DNA from: DASYPQ01 sp036006425
GTDB lineage: Bacteria > Planctomycetota > UBA1135 > GCA-002686595
DNA: 64,000 nucleotides
Direction of reading: 5' to 3'
Assembly: GCA_036006425.1 (NCBI GenBank)
Contig: DASYPQ010000005.1
Coordinates: 124,001 to 188,000 of the forward strand
Under the pieces are notes generated by a model, which saw only the letters and a list, made by a program, of their open reading frames with translations, was not told where the DNA came from and searched no databases. Positions 52,099 to 60,705 of the stretch are shown in pieces (position 1 is the stretch's first letter; every line of letters starts with the position of its first letter). The position numbers and the translations under genes were made by a program.

Positions 52099-53352
52099 TT
52101 GGCCGCTTCCTCACCCACGATCCTGCACGTGGACATGGACGCGTTCTACGCGTCCGTCGAAATCCGCGACAATCCATCGCTCGCCGGCCTGCCGGTGTGC
52201 GTCGGAGGGCCCGCGGACGTGCGCGGAGTCATCGCCGCGGCGAGCTACGCCGCGCGCGCGTTCGGCGTCCACTCGGCGATGCCGACCGCGCAGGCGCAGC
52301 GCCTCTGCCCCGGTCTCGTCCTCCTGCCGCCCGACTTCGAGCGCTACACCGCCGTCAGCCGCGAGATCATGGCGATCTTCCGCCAGTACACGCCGCTCGT
52401 CGAGCCGCTGTCGCTCGACGAGGCGTTCCTCGACGTCGCGGGCTGCGAGCGGCTCTTCGGCGACGGGGAGGCGATCGGCCGCGCGATCAAGGCGCAGATC
52501 CTGAAAACGACCGGCCTCGTCGCCTCCGTCGGCGTCGCGCCGTCGAAGTTCCTCGCCAAGCTCGCGAGCGATCTCGAGAAGCCGGACGGGTTCCGCGTGA
52601 TCCGCCCGGAGGAGGTCCGCAGCGTCCTCGATCCGCTGCCCGTGTCGAAGATCTACGGCGTCGGTCCGCGGACGGCGCGCCGCCTCGAGTTCCTCGGCGT
52701 GCGCACCGTCGGCGACCTGGCGCGCCGCGACCGCGACGAGGTCGTGCGCGAGTTCGGCGCGAGCGGTCTCTGGATCCACGACCTCGCGCACGGGATCGAC
52801 GCGCGCCGCGTGACGCCGCGCCGCGAGGAGAAGTCGCACGGGATGGAACGCACGTTTCCCGAGGACATCGTCGACCGCGAGGAGCTGCGCCTCTTCCTCC
52901 TCTCGTTCTGCGAGGAAGTCGCGTACGGGCTCCGCGACCGGGGCCTGCGCGGACGCACGGTGACGCTCAAGGCGCGCTTCGCGGATTTCACGACGATCAC
53001 GCGGACGAAGACGCTCGGGGCGCCGACGAACCTCGGTCCCCGGATCTACGCGGCCGCGCGCGAGCTCCTCGACCGCGTGCCGGCGGGCCCGCTGCGTCTC
53101 GTCGGCGTGCAGATCTCCGGCCTGCAGGACGTGCGCTCTCCGATCCAGGAGAAGCTTTTCAACGGCGAGGATTCCCACGTCCAGGACCGGACCGCGAGCT
53201 TCGAGGCGCGGCGTCGCCTCGAGCGGGCGACCGAGGGTCTCGACCGCCTGCGGCGGAAGTTCGGGAGGCCGGTCGCGATCCCGGCGAGCCTGCTCGGGCG
53301 CGGACGCGTGAAGGGTCGCGACGGCTCGGACGGCAAGGTCCGCGCTCCCTGA
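52099..53352 (+). CDS. dinB: Y-family DNA polymerase IV
   Basis: 417 aa from TTG at 52099. A translesion polymerase. HVDMDAFYASVE is the first metal motif, PLSLDEAFLDV the catalytic SLDEA motif, VGVAPSKFLAKLASD and IYGVGPRTARRL the thumb. The little-finger domain continues to about 350. A beta-clamp-binding motif is not obvious in the basic tail. A GTG at 52129 would remove the first metal motif, so the TTG is preferred. Divergent from oleA across 147 bp; no clear LexA box seen. Confidence 0.92.
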   Translation: MAASSPTILHVDMDAFYASVEIRDNPSLAGLPVCVGGPADVRGVIAAASYAARAFGVHSAMPTAQAQRLCPGLVLLPPDFERYTAVSREIMAIFRQYTPLVEPLSLDEAFLDVAGCERLFGDGEAIGRAIKAQILKTTGLVASVGVAPSKFLAKLASDLEKPDGFRVIRPEEVRSVLDPLPVSKIYGVGPRTARRLEFLGVRTVGDLARRDRDEVVREFGASGLWIHDLAHGIDARRVTPRREEKSHGMERTFPEDIVDREELRLFLLSFCEEVAYGLRDRGLRGRTVTLKARFADFTTITRTKTLGAPTNLGPRIYAAARELLDRVPAGPLRLVGVQISGLQDVRSPIQEKLFNGEDSHVQDRTASFEARRRLERATEGLDRLRRKFGRPVAIPASLLGRGRVKGRDGSDGKVRAP

Positions 53353-53382
53353 TCGAACTTTCCTCCGTTTTCTCCTGAAACC

Positions 53383-53409
53383 GCTCCGGGCCGGGATCGT
53401 CCCGGGAGC
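53383..53409 (+). terminator. Hairpin after dinB
   Basis: CCGGGA-TCG-TCCCGG (53391-53405) is extended by GCTC/GAGC with a 4-nt bulge. It lies 30 bp after the dinB stop and 30 bp before the next ATG. No T-run follows, so it may act as a terminator or as leader structure for the secreted-protein gene. Confidence 0.35.
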
Positions 53410-53438
53410 GTCCCCCTCGCTGACGGAGAAACGATCCC

Positions 53439-54689
53439 ATGTTCCAGTTCGATCCGAAGAAGGCGTTCCTTCTCGCTTGCCTGTCCGCATCGTTCACGCA
53501 CATCGCCGCGCAGCCGGCCCGCGCGCAGATCAACCTCTCGCCCGGGGACGTCGCCCTGATCGGATGGGTCGACAACGGCTCGCCGAACGATTCGTTCGCG
53601 CTCGTCGCGCTCGCGGACCTGCCGGCCGGCACGACGATCTACTTCACCGACAACGGCTGGGACTCGGTCGCAGGAGCGTTCCGCAGCACGGGCGGGGCAG
53701 GCGACGGCAACGGGAACGAATCCCTGATGATGTTCACGGCGAACGCGACGATCCCCGCGGGCACGATCCTCGACACGACGCAGACGAATTCCGCATTCAC
53801 GTGGACGACGAGCGGCGCCATCCCGGGTGCCGCGAGCGGCACGTTCGGCTACGTCGTGCTCACCCAGACCGGTGACCAGGTCTACGCGTTCCAGCAGGAC
53901 ACGGGCCAGAATCCGCTCAACAGCGGCGTGCACCAGCACCTGTTCGTCCTCGACGACACGGGCGTGTTCGAGGACGCGACGACGACGGGGGAGGGGAACA
54001 TTCCTCCGGGACTGTCGATCGCCGGCGGCACCGCTCTGACGTTCGCGCAGAACGGCAGCGGACAGAACTTCATGGCGTTCAACACGTCGGCTCTGGCGAG
54101 CGGGAGCAAGGCGGCGTGGCTCGCGGCGATCCAGGATCCGGCGAACTGGATCTTCGGCGCGAGCGGGACGCTGCCGTCGGGATCGATCACGGTGACGGGA
54201 GCCGCGATCACGCCGTTCTGCGCCGGCGACGGCTCGCTGCCGACGCAGTGCCCGTGCGGGAACTCGGGCCTCACGGGCCGCGGCTGCCAGAACTCGGCGA
54301 ACACCGGGGGCGCGCGGCTCTCGGCCGTCGGAAGCCCGGTCCCGGACACGATCGTCATGACGGCCGACGGGATGCTCCCGACGGGTTCCGCGCTCTTCCT
54401 GCAGTCGGCGACGCAGGTCGCGGGCGGAGTCGTGTACGGCGACGGCGTGCGCTGCCTCGGCGGGACGACGCGGAAGATCGCGTTGCGGCAGGCGTTGGGC
54501 GGCACGGCGAGCTACCCGGGCGTCGGGGATCTCTCGATCTCCGCGCGTTCCGCGCAGCTCGGCGATCCGATCCAGGCCGGCTCGACGCGCTACTACATGG
54601 TCGCGTACCGCGACCCGAACCCCGCGTTCTGCCCGCCGCCGGCGGGGAGCACGTGGAACGCGACGGGCGCGCTCCAGATCGTCTGGTAG
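53439..54689 (+). CDS. Secreted beta-rich protein with C-terminal module
   Basis: 416 aa. Signal peptide (cleavage near AQPARAQ). Residues 35-250 resemble the beta-sandwich found in lamin-tail-like or choice-of-anchor domains (GDVALIGWVDNGSPNDSFAL, TTIYFTDNGW, YVVLTQTGDQVYAFQ). From about residue 262 the module seen at the end of the 49086 protein begins: FCAGDGSLPTQCPCGNSG, then a beta-rich segment, YRDPNPAFCPPP and a final strand. I infer a surface or secretion function of this module. No catalytic motif is visible. Confidence 0.75.
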   Translation: MFQFDPKKAFLLACLSASFTHIAAQPARAQINLSPGDVALIGWVDNGSPNDSFALVALADLPAGTTIYFTDNGWDSVAGAFRSTGGAGDGNGNESLMMFTANATIPAGTILDTTQTNSAFTWTTSGAIPGAASGTFGYVVLTQTGDQVYAFQQDTGQNPLNSGVHQHLFVLDDTGVFEDATTTGEGNIPPGLSIAGGTALTFAQNGSGQNFMAFNTSALASGSKAAWLAAIQDPANWIFGASGTLPSGSITVTGAAITPFCAGDGSLPTQCPCGNSGLTGRGCQNSANTGGARLSAVGSPVPDTIVMTADGMLPTGSALFLQSATQVAGGVVYGDGVRCLGGTTRKIALRQALGGTASYPGVGDLSISARSAQLGDPIQAGSTRYYMVAYRDPNPAFCPPPAGSTWNATGALQIVW

Positions 54690-54707
54690 GAGCTCGCCAG
54701 GGACGAA

Positions 54708-54740
54708 GACGGCCGGCGTCGCAGTGCGGCGCCGGCCGTC
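54708..54740. terminator. Bidirectional terminator hairpin
   Basis: A perfect 11-bp stem, GACGGCCGGCG (54708-54718) and CGCCGGCCGTC (54730-54740), with an 11-nt loop, lies between the convergent secreted-protein and polyferredoxin genes. A T-containing stretch follows on the plus strand (GTGTTCCT). This is the most stable terminator-like structure seen between genes here. Confidence 0.65.
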
Positions 54741-54765
54741 GTGTTCCTCGTGCGCGTGCGCGCGC

Positions 54766-55917
54766 TCAGTGCCCGTCGTTCAGGTAGTTCATGAACGACA
54801 TGCCGATCTCGCCGAACTGGTGGCCGCGCGGGACCTCGATCGCGTCCTTGATGCAGACCTGCTCGCACAGCTTGCACGACACGCAGTTCTTCTCGATGAC
54901 CACAGCGATGCGATTGAAGCCGTCGTCGCACATCTGCATCTCGAGCGCCTCGAACGGGCACACGTCGACGCAGAACTCGCAGCCCGTGCACAGCTCCTCG
55001 TGCACGACGGCCTTCGGCACTTCCTTCGGCGTGAGCTTCGGCACGACGACCTCGCGGTTGTCGTCGATCGCGTCGAACGGGCAGTAGACGCCGCACACGG
55101 AGCAGTTGATGCAGAGATCGGGGTCGATGTAGAAGCGCTCGCCGCCGGTGATCGCGTTCGTCGGGCAGACGCGCTCGCAGATCGTGCAGGCCGTGCACTT
55201 CGTCGTGATGAAGTGGGCCGGCCATTGCCAGGCGTCCATCTTGGCGCGGTCGGTGAACAGGAGCGCCGTGACGCGGCCGTGCGCGTCGTGCCGGTGCTTC
55301 GCGCCGACGATCTCGCGGTTCACCTCGATCGTCGTCGTGAAGCGGCTCGGGAAGGAGCGCGACGTGTTCGTGAGCGCGCGGATCTTCGGATCCTTGACCC
55401 AGCCCGTGATGTTCAGGGTGCTGCCGATCAGCCAGACGTGGCAGCCGTATTCCGGCATCTTGTCCGGCATGCCGTAGCGGAAGCGGTCGCGCGCCGCGGG
55501 GACGCGCGTCGGGAAGTAGAGGTTGACCTCGACGTAGCCTTCGCGCTCCTCGACCTTGTAGTCGCGTCCGTAGCGGCGATCGCGCTCGAGCGTGTCCTCC
55601 TCGGCCTCGCGCCACTTCGCCCACTCGAGCTCCCAACCCGAGACCTCCTCGAGCTTCGAGAGGTCCTCGGCCGGCGGGAGCTCGCCCGAGAAGAGGATCG
55701 CGTCCGTCGGGCAGACGTCGACGACCGTGCGGGCGTTGTAGAGCGCCGCCTTCTGGTCGTCGAGCGCGTGCGCCTTCTGGTCTCCCCCCATGTAGAAGAT
55801 CTCGGGGAAGTCCTGGCAGCACGCGTCGCAGGCGATGCAGAGGTGCGGATCGACCCGGAAGAGGCCTTCGGCCTGCTTGACGGTCTCGGCGATGGCGCTG
55901 GTGGCGGTTTCGGTCAT
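54766..55917 (-). CDS. Polyferredoxin with five 4Fe-4S motifs
   Basis: 383 aa, cytoplasmic. Cysteine motifs in order: CIACDACCQDFP with a later VCPTDAI (about 27-72), CTACTICERVCP, CINCSVCGVYCP, CTGCEFCVDVCP and CVSCKLCEQVCIKDA (about 240-365). The first is separated from the rest by a 130-residue region (about 100-235) without cysteines except one, of unknown fold (NLYFPTRVPAARDRFRYG). It probably carries electrons for a redox complex, but no hydrogenase, Nuo or Rnf gene is adjacent. ATG start, 115 bp downstream of polA in the same direction. Confidence 0.8.
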   Translation of the reverse strand: MTETATSAIAETVKQAEGLFRVDPHLCIACDACCQDFPEIFYMGGDQKAHALDDQKAALYNARTVVDVCPTDAILFSGELPPAEDLSKLEEVSGWELEWAKWREAEEDTLERDRRYGRDYKVEEREGYVEVNLYFPTRVPAARDRFRYGMPDKMPEYGCHVWLIGSTLNITGWVKDPKIRALTNTSRSFPSRFTTTIEVNREIVGAKHRHDAHGRVTALLFTDRAKMDAWQWPAHFITTKCTACTICERVCPTNAITGGERFYIDPDLCINCSVCGVYCPFDAIDDNREVVVPKLTPKEVPKAVVHEELCTGCEFCVDVCPFEALEMQMCDDGFNRIAVVIEKNCVSCKLCEQVCIKDAIEVPRGHQFGEIGMSFMNYLNDGH

Positions 55918-56032
55918 GGGTGGTGAGAGGTTAGCCGCACGGTGGCAAGATCGACACGAACTTAGCTCGATCCTGAGCGGTCGGGAAGAGCCTGCCCTCC
56001 CGACGCGAACGAAAGGCCCGGGCCCGATCGGT

Positions 56033-58738
56033 TCAGTGCGCCTCGAGCCAGTTCTTCCCGTGCCCGAAGTCGACCTTCAGCGGCACGCGGAGGGGGACGG
56101 CGTTCATCATGCAGTCCCGCACGAGCTCGCGCGTCTCGTCGAGCTCCCGCTCCGGCACCTCGAGCAGGAGCTCGTCGTGGACCTGCAGCAGCATCCTTCC
56201 CGCGAGCTTCGACCGCGAAAGCCGGTCCTCGAGCACGATCATCGCCTTCTTGATCACGTCGGCGGCCGAGCCCTGCACCGGCGTGTTCACCGCGGCGTTT
56301 TCCGCGAACGATCGCATCCGCGAATCGCCGGACACGAGCTCCGGGAACCGCCGCTTCCGGCCGAGCAGCGTCTCGACGTAGCCCTCCGTGCGCGCCTTCT
56401 CCAGCGTCGCGTCGATCCATCCGCGCACCTTCGGGAAGCTCTGGAAGTACTTCTCGATGAACTGCCGCGCCTCGGGCACGGTGAGTCCGGTGTCGCGCGC
56501 GAGTCGCGCCGGTCCCATCCCGTAAAGCAAGCCGAAGTTGATCGCCTTCGCGCGGCTGCGCATCTCGCGCGTCACGAGCCCGGGCATGATCCCGAACACC
56601 GTCGCCGCGGTCTCCGTGTGGATGTCCTTGTCCTCGGCGAACGCCTTGACGAGCCCCGGATCGCCGCAGAGGTGCGCGAGGACGCGCAGCTCGACCTGGC
56701 TGTAGTCCGCCGAGAGCAGCACCCAAGGGCCCCGCTCGTCCGGTTCCCGCGGCACGAACGCGCGCCGCAGCTCGCGTCCGCGCGCCGTGCGCACCGGGAT
56801 GTTCTGCAGGTTCGGATCGCTCGACGCGAGCCGTCCCGTCGCGGCGCTCACCTGGCTGAACGACCCGTGCACGCGGCCGGTCTTCGGATTCACGTACGTC
56901 GGCAGCGGCTCGAGGTACGTCCCGGCGAGCTTCTGCACCTCGCGGTACTCGAGCAGCCGCTTCACGATCGGCACGTCGCCGTAGTGCTCTTCCAGCGTCG
57001 CGTGGTCGGTCGCGAAGCCGGTCTGCGTCCGCCGCACGCGCTTCACGCCCGCGGCGTCCTGGATCCGCAGCTTCTCGAACAGCACTTCGCCGAGCGCCTT
57101 CGTGCTGTTCACGTTGAATTCGCTCCCGGCGAGCGCGTGGATCTCCGCGACCGCGACCTGCATGTCGCGGTCCGCCTCCGCGGCGATCTCGGCGATCACG
57201 CCGGTGTCGAGCCGGATCCCGCGCTCTTCCATCGCGGCGAGCACGGGGACGAGCGGCATCTCGAGGTCGCGGAAGAGAGCGCCGGACCCCGTCGTCTCGA
57301 GCTCCCTCTCGAGCACGAGGTAGAGCCGCCAGGCGACGTCGGCGTCCTCGCAGGCGTAGTCGGCCACCTTCGTGACCGGCACCTGGTCCATCGTGACCTG
57401 GTTCTTCCCAGTGCCGATGAGCTCGGAGGTCGCGATCTTCTTCAGGTCGAAGTAGACGAGGGCGAGCTCGTCGATGCCGTGGCGCCGCGACGTTCCCGCG
57501 ACGCAGTAGCTCGCGATCATCGTGTCGAAGTCCGGCGGCGGGAGGCGCAAGCCGTTGGAAGCGAACACGAGCCAGTCGTACTTCGTGTTCTGTCCGGTGC
57601 GCCGGAGCTTCGGATCCGTGAGGAGCGGCGCGAGCGCCTCGAGGATCGCCTTCGGCCCGCCGGGGAGGACCGGCGGATCCGCGAGGAACGGGACGTAGAA
57701 CGCGCGCATCGGCGTCGCGGAGAAGGAGACGCCGACGATGTCGGCCTGCATCGGGAAGAGGCTCGTCGTCTCCGTGTCGACCGCGAACGCGCCGGCTGCG
57801 CGCAGCTCGGCGATCATCGCGTCGAGCTCCTTCTTGTCGCGGACGAGGTGGTAGTCGCGCGCTTCGATCTGCCGCGAGCTCTCGGCGACCTTCCGCATCA
57901 GGCTCTGGAACCCCATCGACTGGAAGAAGTGCACGAGAGCCTTGGGGTCGGGCTCGGCGGGACCGATGCCCTCGAAGCCGGGATCGAGCGCGACCGCGCG
58001 ATCGATCGTGACGAGCTCGCGCGAAAGCTTGAGGTTCTCGATGTCGCGGCGGATGTGCTCCTGCGCCTTGCCCTTGACCTCGTCCACGCGCGCGATCAGG
58101 CCGTCGACGGAGCCGAATTCCGCGATCAGCTTGATCGCGCCCTTCTCGCCGATGCCGTGGACGCCCGGGACGTTGTCCGAGGCGTCGCCCATGACCGCGA
58201 GCACGTCGACGACGTGGTCGGGCGTCGTGCCGAACTTCTCCCGGACGGCCTCGAACCCTTCGACGACGAGGTCGACGCCCGGCTTGAACACGTTGTGGAG
58301 CGACACGCGGTCGTCGACGAGCTGCATGAAGTCCTTGTCGCCCGTGACGATCCGCACGTCCCAGCCGGCACGGGACGCCTGCGTCGCGAGCGTGCCGATC
58401 ACGTCGTCCGCCTCGAAGCCCTTCACCTCGAAGACGGGGACGCCGTGGGCGCGGACGCACTCGCGGATCGACTCGAGCTGGTCGACGAGCTCCTCCGGCA
58501 TCTTCTCGCGCGTCGCCTTGTACTCGGCGTAGCGCGCGTGACGGAACGTCGGCCCGGGCGGGTCGAAAGCGACCGCGATCCGGTCCGGCTTCTCCTCCTC
58601 GAGGATCTTGCGCAGCGTCATCGTGAACCCGTACGTGGCCCCCGACGGCTTGCCCTCGGGCGTCGAGAGGCCGGAACGCTGCAGCGCAAAGTGCGACCGG
58701 TACGCGAGCGCAGTCCCGTCGAGGAGGAAGATTCGCAT
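56033..58738 (-). CDS. polA: DNA polymerase I
   Basis: 901 aa. Gap filling in repair and Okazaki-fragment processing. The 5'-3' exonuclease domain (1-290) has FLLDGTALAYR, KGFEADDVIGTLA and VTGDKDFMQLV. The 3'-5' proofreading domain (about 310-500) is intact: AVDTETTSL, NTKYDWLVF and YACEDADVAW. The polymerase domain has SADYSQVELRVLAHL, RSRAKAINFGLLYGMG and LLQVHDELLLEVP. ATG at 58738 lies at the edge of a large palindrome shared with xthA; no Shine-Dalgarno sequence precedes it. Confidence 0.96.
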   Translation of the reverse strand: MRIFLLDGTALAYRSHFALQRSGLSTPEGKPSGATYGFTMTLRKILEEEKPDRIAVAFDPPGPTFRHARYAEYKATREKMPEELVDQLESIRECVRAHGVPVFEVKGFEADDVIGTLATQASRAGWDVRIVTGDKDFMQLVDDRVSLHNVFKPGVDLVVEGFEAVREKFGTTPDHVVDVLAVMGDASDNVPGVHGIGEKGAIKLIAEFGSVDGLIARVDEVKGKAQEHIRRDIENLKLSRELVTIDRAVALDPGFEGIGPAEPDPKALVHFFQSMGFQSLMRKVAESSRQIEARDYHLVRDKKELDAMIAELRAAGAFAVDTETTSLFPMQADIVGVSFSATPMRAFYVPFLADPPVLPGGPKAILEALAPLLTDPKLRRTGQNTKYDWLVFASNGLRLPPPDFDTMIASYCVAGTSRRHGIDELALVYFDLKKIATSELIGTGKNQVTMDQVPVTKVADYACEDADVAWRLYLVLERELETTGSGALFRDLEMPLVPVLAAMEERGIRLDTGVIAEIAAEADRDMQVAVAEIHALAGSEFNVNSTKALGEVLFEKLRIQDAAGVKRVRRTQTGFATDHATLEEHYGDVPIVKRLLEYREVQKLAGTYLEPLPTYVNPKTGRVHGSFSQVSAATGRLASSDPNLQNIPVRTARGRELRRAFVPREPDERGPWVLLSADYSQVELRVLAHLCGDPGLVKAFAEDKDIHTETAATVFGIMPGLVTREMRSRAKAINFGLLYGMGPARLARDTGLTVPEARQFIEKYFQSFPKVRGWIDATLEKARTEGYVETLLGRKRRFPELVSGDSRMRSFAENAAVNTPVQGSAADVIKKAMIVLEDRLSRSKLAGRMLLQVHDELLLEVPERELDETRELVRDCMMNAVPLRVPLKVDFGHGKNWLEAH

Positions 58739-58742
58739 GCGG

Positions 58743-58862
58743 TGGCGCGAGAGAATACCGAACCAGGTACGTTTTCTCGCACTTCGATCCGCGCCGCGGC
58801 GTCCCGCACGACCCGAGTCGAAGTGCGAGAAAACGTACCTGGTTCGGTATTCTCTCGCGCCA
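58743..58862. repeat. Perfect 45-bp inverted repeat between polA and xthA
   Basis: Arms 58743-58787 and 58818-58862 are exact reverse complements (45 bp), with a 30-bp spacer. Similarity continues with two mismatches to the start codons of both genes, so polA and xthA are preceded by nearly identical 50-bp leaders. Each arm, read toward its gene, contains AGTGCGAGAAAACGTACC, then GGTATTCT (a -10-like TATTCT 13 bp before the ATG). Neither leader has a Shine-Dalgarno sequence. It may be a symmetrical divergent promoter/operator, a recent duplication, or an assembly artefact. Confidence 0.95.
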
Positions 58863-58866
58863 TCGT

Positions 58867-59637
58867 ATGACCACCCTCTGCACGCTCAACCTCAACGGGA
58901 TCCGTTCCGCCGAGCGACGCGGGTTCTCCGCGTGGCTCGCGAAGAGGAGGCCCGACATCCTCTGTCTCCAGGAGCTCCGCGCGATGGTCGACGACGTCGA
59001 TGCGTCGCTCCACTCGCCGAAGAACTACACGTCGCGCTGGCATTGCTCGGTGAAGAAGGGCTACGCGGGCGTCGGATTGCTCACGCGCGCGCAGCCCGCG
59101 CGCCACGCCGACGGGACGGGCTTCCGCCACTGCGCCGACGAAGGCCGCGCGACGCGCGCCGACCTCCGCGGGCTCTCGGTGGTCAGCCTGTACGTCCCGT
59201 CCGGCTCGTCCTCGGAGGAGCGCCTCTCGATCAAGCTCGAATTCATGCGGCAGATGCTTCCGTACACGGAAAAGCTGCTCGCCGAGAAGAAGCCGATCGC
59301 GATCTGCGGCGATTTCAACGTCGCCCACACCGCGCTCGACCTCGCGCGGCCGAAGCAGAACGTGAAGAACTCGGGCTTCCTGCCCGAGGAACGCGCCTGG
59401 TTCGACGAGCTCCTCGCCCAGGGCTGGGTCGACGTCGTGCGCAAGCTCCACCCCGAGAAACCCGGCCTCTACTCGTGGTGGTCCCAGCGCGGTCGCGCGC
59501 GCGAGAACGACGTCGGCTGGCGTCTCGACTACGTGCTCGCGAGCCCGAAACTCGCTCCGCGCATCACGCGGGCGTGGATCGAGAAGAAGGCGGCCCTCTC
59601 CGATCACGCACCCGTGTGGGTCGAGATCGGCGACTGA
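58867..59637 (+). CDS. xthA: Exodeoxyribonuclease III
   Basis: 256 aa. AP endonuclease and 3'-5' exonuclease of base excision repair. The EEP-family residues are present: NLNGIRSA (Asn), CLQELRAM (catalytic Glu), ICGDFNVAH (Asp-Asn), WRLDYVLAS and LSDHAPVWV (final Asp-His). Divergent from polA, with which it works in the same pathway, across the 45-bp inverted repeat. The ATG lies only 5 bp beyond the right arm. Confidence 0.95.
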   Translation: MTTLCTLNLNGIRSAERRGFSAWLAKRRPDILCLQELRAMVDDVDASLHSPKNYTSRWHCSVKKGYAGVGLLTRAQPARHADGTGFRHCADEGRATRADLRGLSVVSLYVPSGSSSEERLSIKLEFMRQMLPYTEKLLAEKKPIAICGDFNVAHTALDLARPKQNVKNSGFLPEERAWFDELLAQGWVDVVRKLHPEKPGLYSWWSQRGRARENDVGWRLDYVLASPKLAPRITRAWIEKKAALSDHAPVWVEIGD

Positions 59638-59644
59638 CCGGACT

Positions 59645-60625
59645 TCAGCGCGTTTTCCGCACCACGACGAACACGAGGCCCGCGTCGGGATCGTTCAGGC
59701 CGCGCATCAGCCAGCCCATCCGCATCGACCACATGCCGAACGCGCTCGGCTTCGGCTGCGCCTCGAACAACGTCGATCCGTCCGTCGCGGGCGGGATGCT
59801 GCGCACCCACGTGAAGCCGAGTTTCTCGAGGAGCTTCACGACGTGCGGCGTCGGCAGGATGTGCTCGAGCGGGTGGAGGTACTGGTCCTCGATCCAGATG
59901 CGCTTCTTCTCCTCGTCGAGGTCGCGTCGGCGCAGGATGGGATCGAGGAGGCGGATCGGGCGCCCGACCATCCGTCCGAGCACGCGGCGCGAGCAGTGGA
60001 GGAAGCGTCCCATCGTCTCGTAGTAGCCGAGGAGCAGGAATCCGCCCGGCGCGACGCGGCGCGCGACGCACTCGATCGCCCGGTCCGGATCGGGCGTGTG
60101 GTGCACGACGCCGCGCGAGATGACGACGTTGAACTTCTCCTCCTCGAGCGGGAGATCGAACAGGTCGCCGCGGACGAGCTGGATGTTCTTGATGCCGGCC
60201 TTGCCGCGGAACCAGTCCGCGCACATCAACGACTCCTTGCAGCCGTCGACGCCGATCACGCGGCGATTCGGGCCCGCGAGCGCGAGGAAGGACGCGAGCT
60301 GCCCGGTGCCGCAACCGCAGTCGACGACGGTCGTCTCCGGTCCGATCGCGTCGTCGAGGGCGACCAGGAAGGGCGCCTGGCGCGAGCGGTCGATCAGCGT
60401 CGGGCCGTCGTCGCCGGGGTGGTACCCGGGGAAGGGGCTCGCCGTGTAGAACTCCTCGACGCCGGCCGCGCGCGTCTCGCGCTGCTTGACGCCGATCGTG
60501 TCGAGGATGCCTCCGACGCGGTCGAAGGCGAGGCCGCAGGTCTTGCACGCGCGCTGCCCGTCGTCCAGGGGCTCGAAGCAGCGGGGGCAGAAGCTCGTTC
60601 CGGTGAGGGTGGAAGACGTCGCCAT
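59645..60625 (-). CDS. Class I SAM methyltransferase with N-terminal zinc ribbon
   Basis: 326 aa. Residues 13-34 form a zinc ribbon (CPRCFEPLDDGQRACKTCG). The methyltransferase domain begins at about 75: VVDCGCGTGQLASFLAL (motif I), IGVDGCKESL (motif II), GDLFDLPLEEEKFNVVISRG, and RGVVHHTPDPDRAI typical of UbiE/small-molecule methyltransferases. The C-terminus has Met/Trp/Gly-rich helices of unknown role. The substrate is not inferable. Convergent with xthA, divergent from the gene at 60706. Confidence 0.8.
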   Translation of the reverse strand: MATSSTLTGTSFCPRCFEPLDDGQRACKTCGLAFDRVGGILDTIGVKQRETRAAGVEEFYTASPFPGYHPGDDGPTLIDRSRQAPFLVALDDAIGPETTVVDCGCGTGQLASFLALAGPNRRVIGVDGCKESLMCADWFRGKAGIKNIQLVRGDLFDLPLEEEKFNVVISRGVVHHTPDPDRAIECVARRVAPGGFLLLGYYETMGRFLHCSRRVLGRMVGRPIRLLDPILRRRDLDEEKKRIWIEDQYLHPLEHILPTPHVVKLLEKLGFTWVRSIPPATDGSTLFEAQPKPSAFGMWSMRMGWLMRGLNDPDAGLVFVVVRKTR

Positions 60626-60705
60626 AACCCCGGAAGTCTACCCGACGCTCCCGGGACCGGTCGCGGCAGTGGCGCGGACCCCGGGAGGCGCGTCATGCTG
60701 GGCGG

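Noticed and set aside
58740..58865. LexA/SOS box in the polA-xthA palindrome
   Set aside because: CGAAC and GTT half-sites occur, but spacing does not fit the CGAAC-N4-GTTCG form or CTGT-N8-ACAG.
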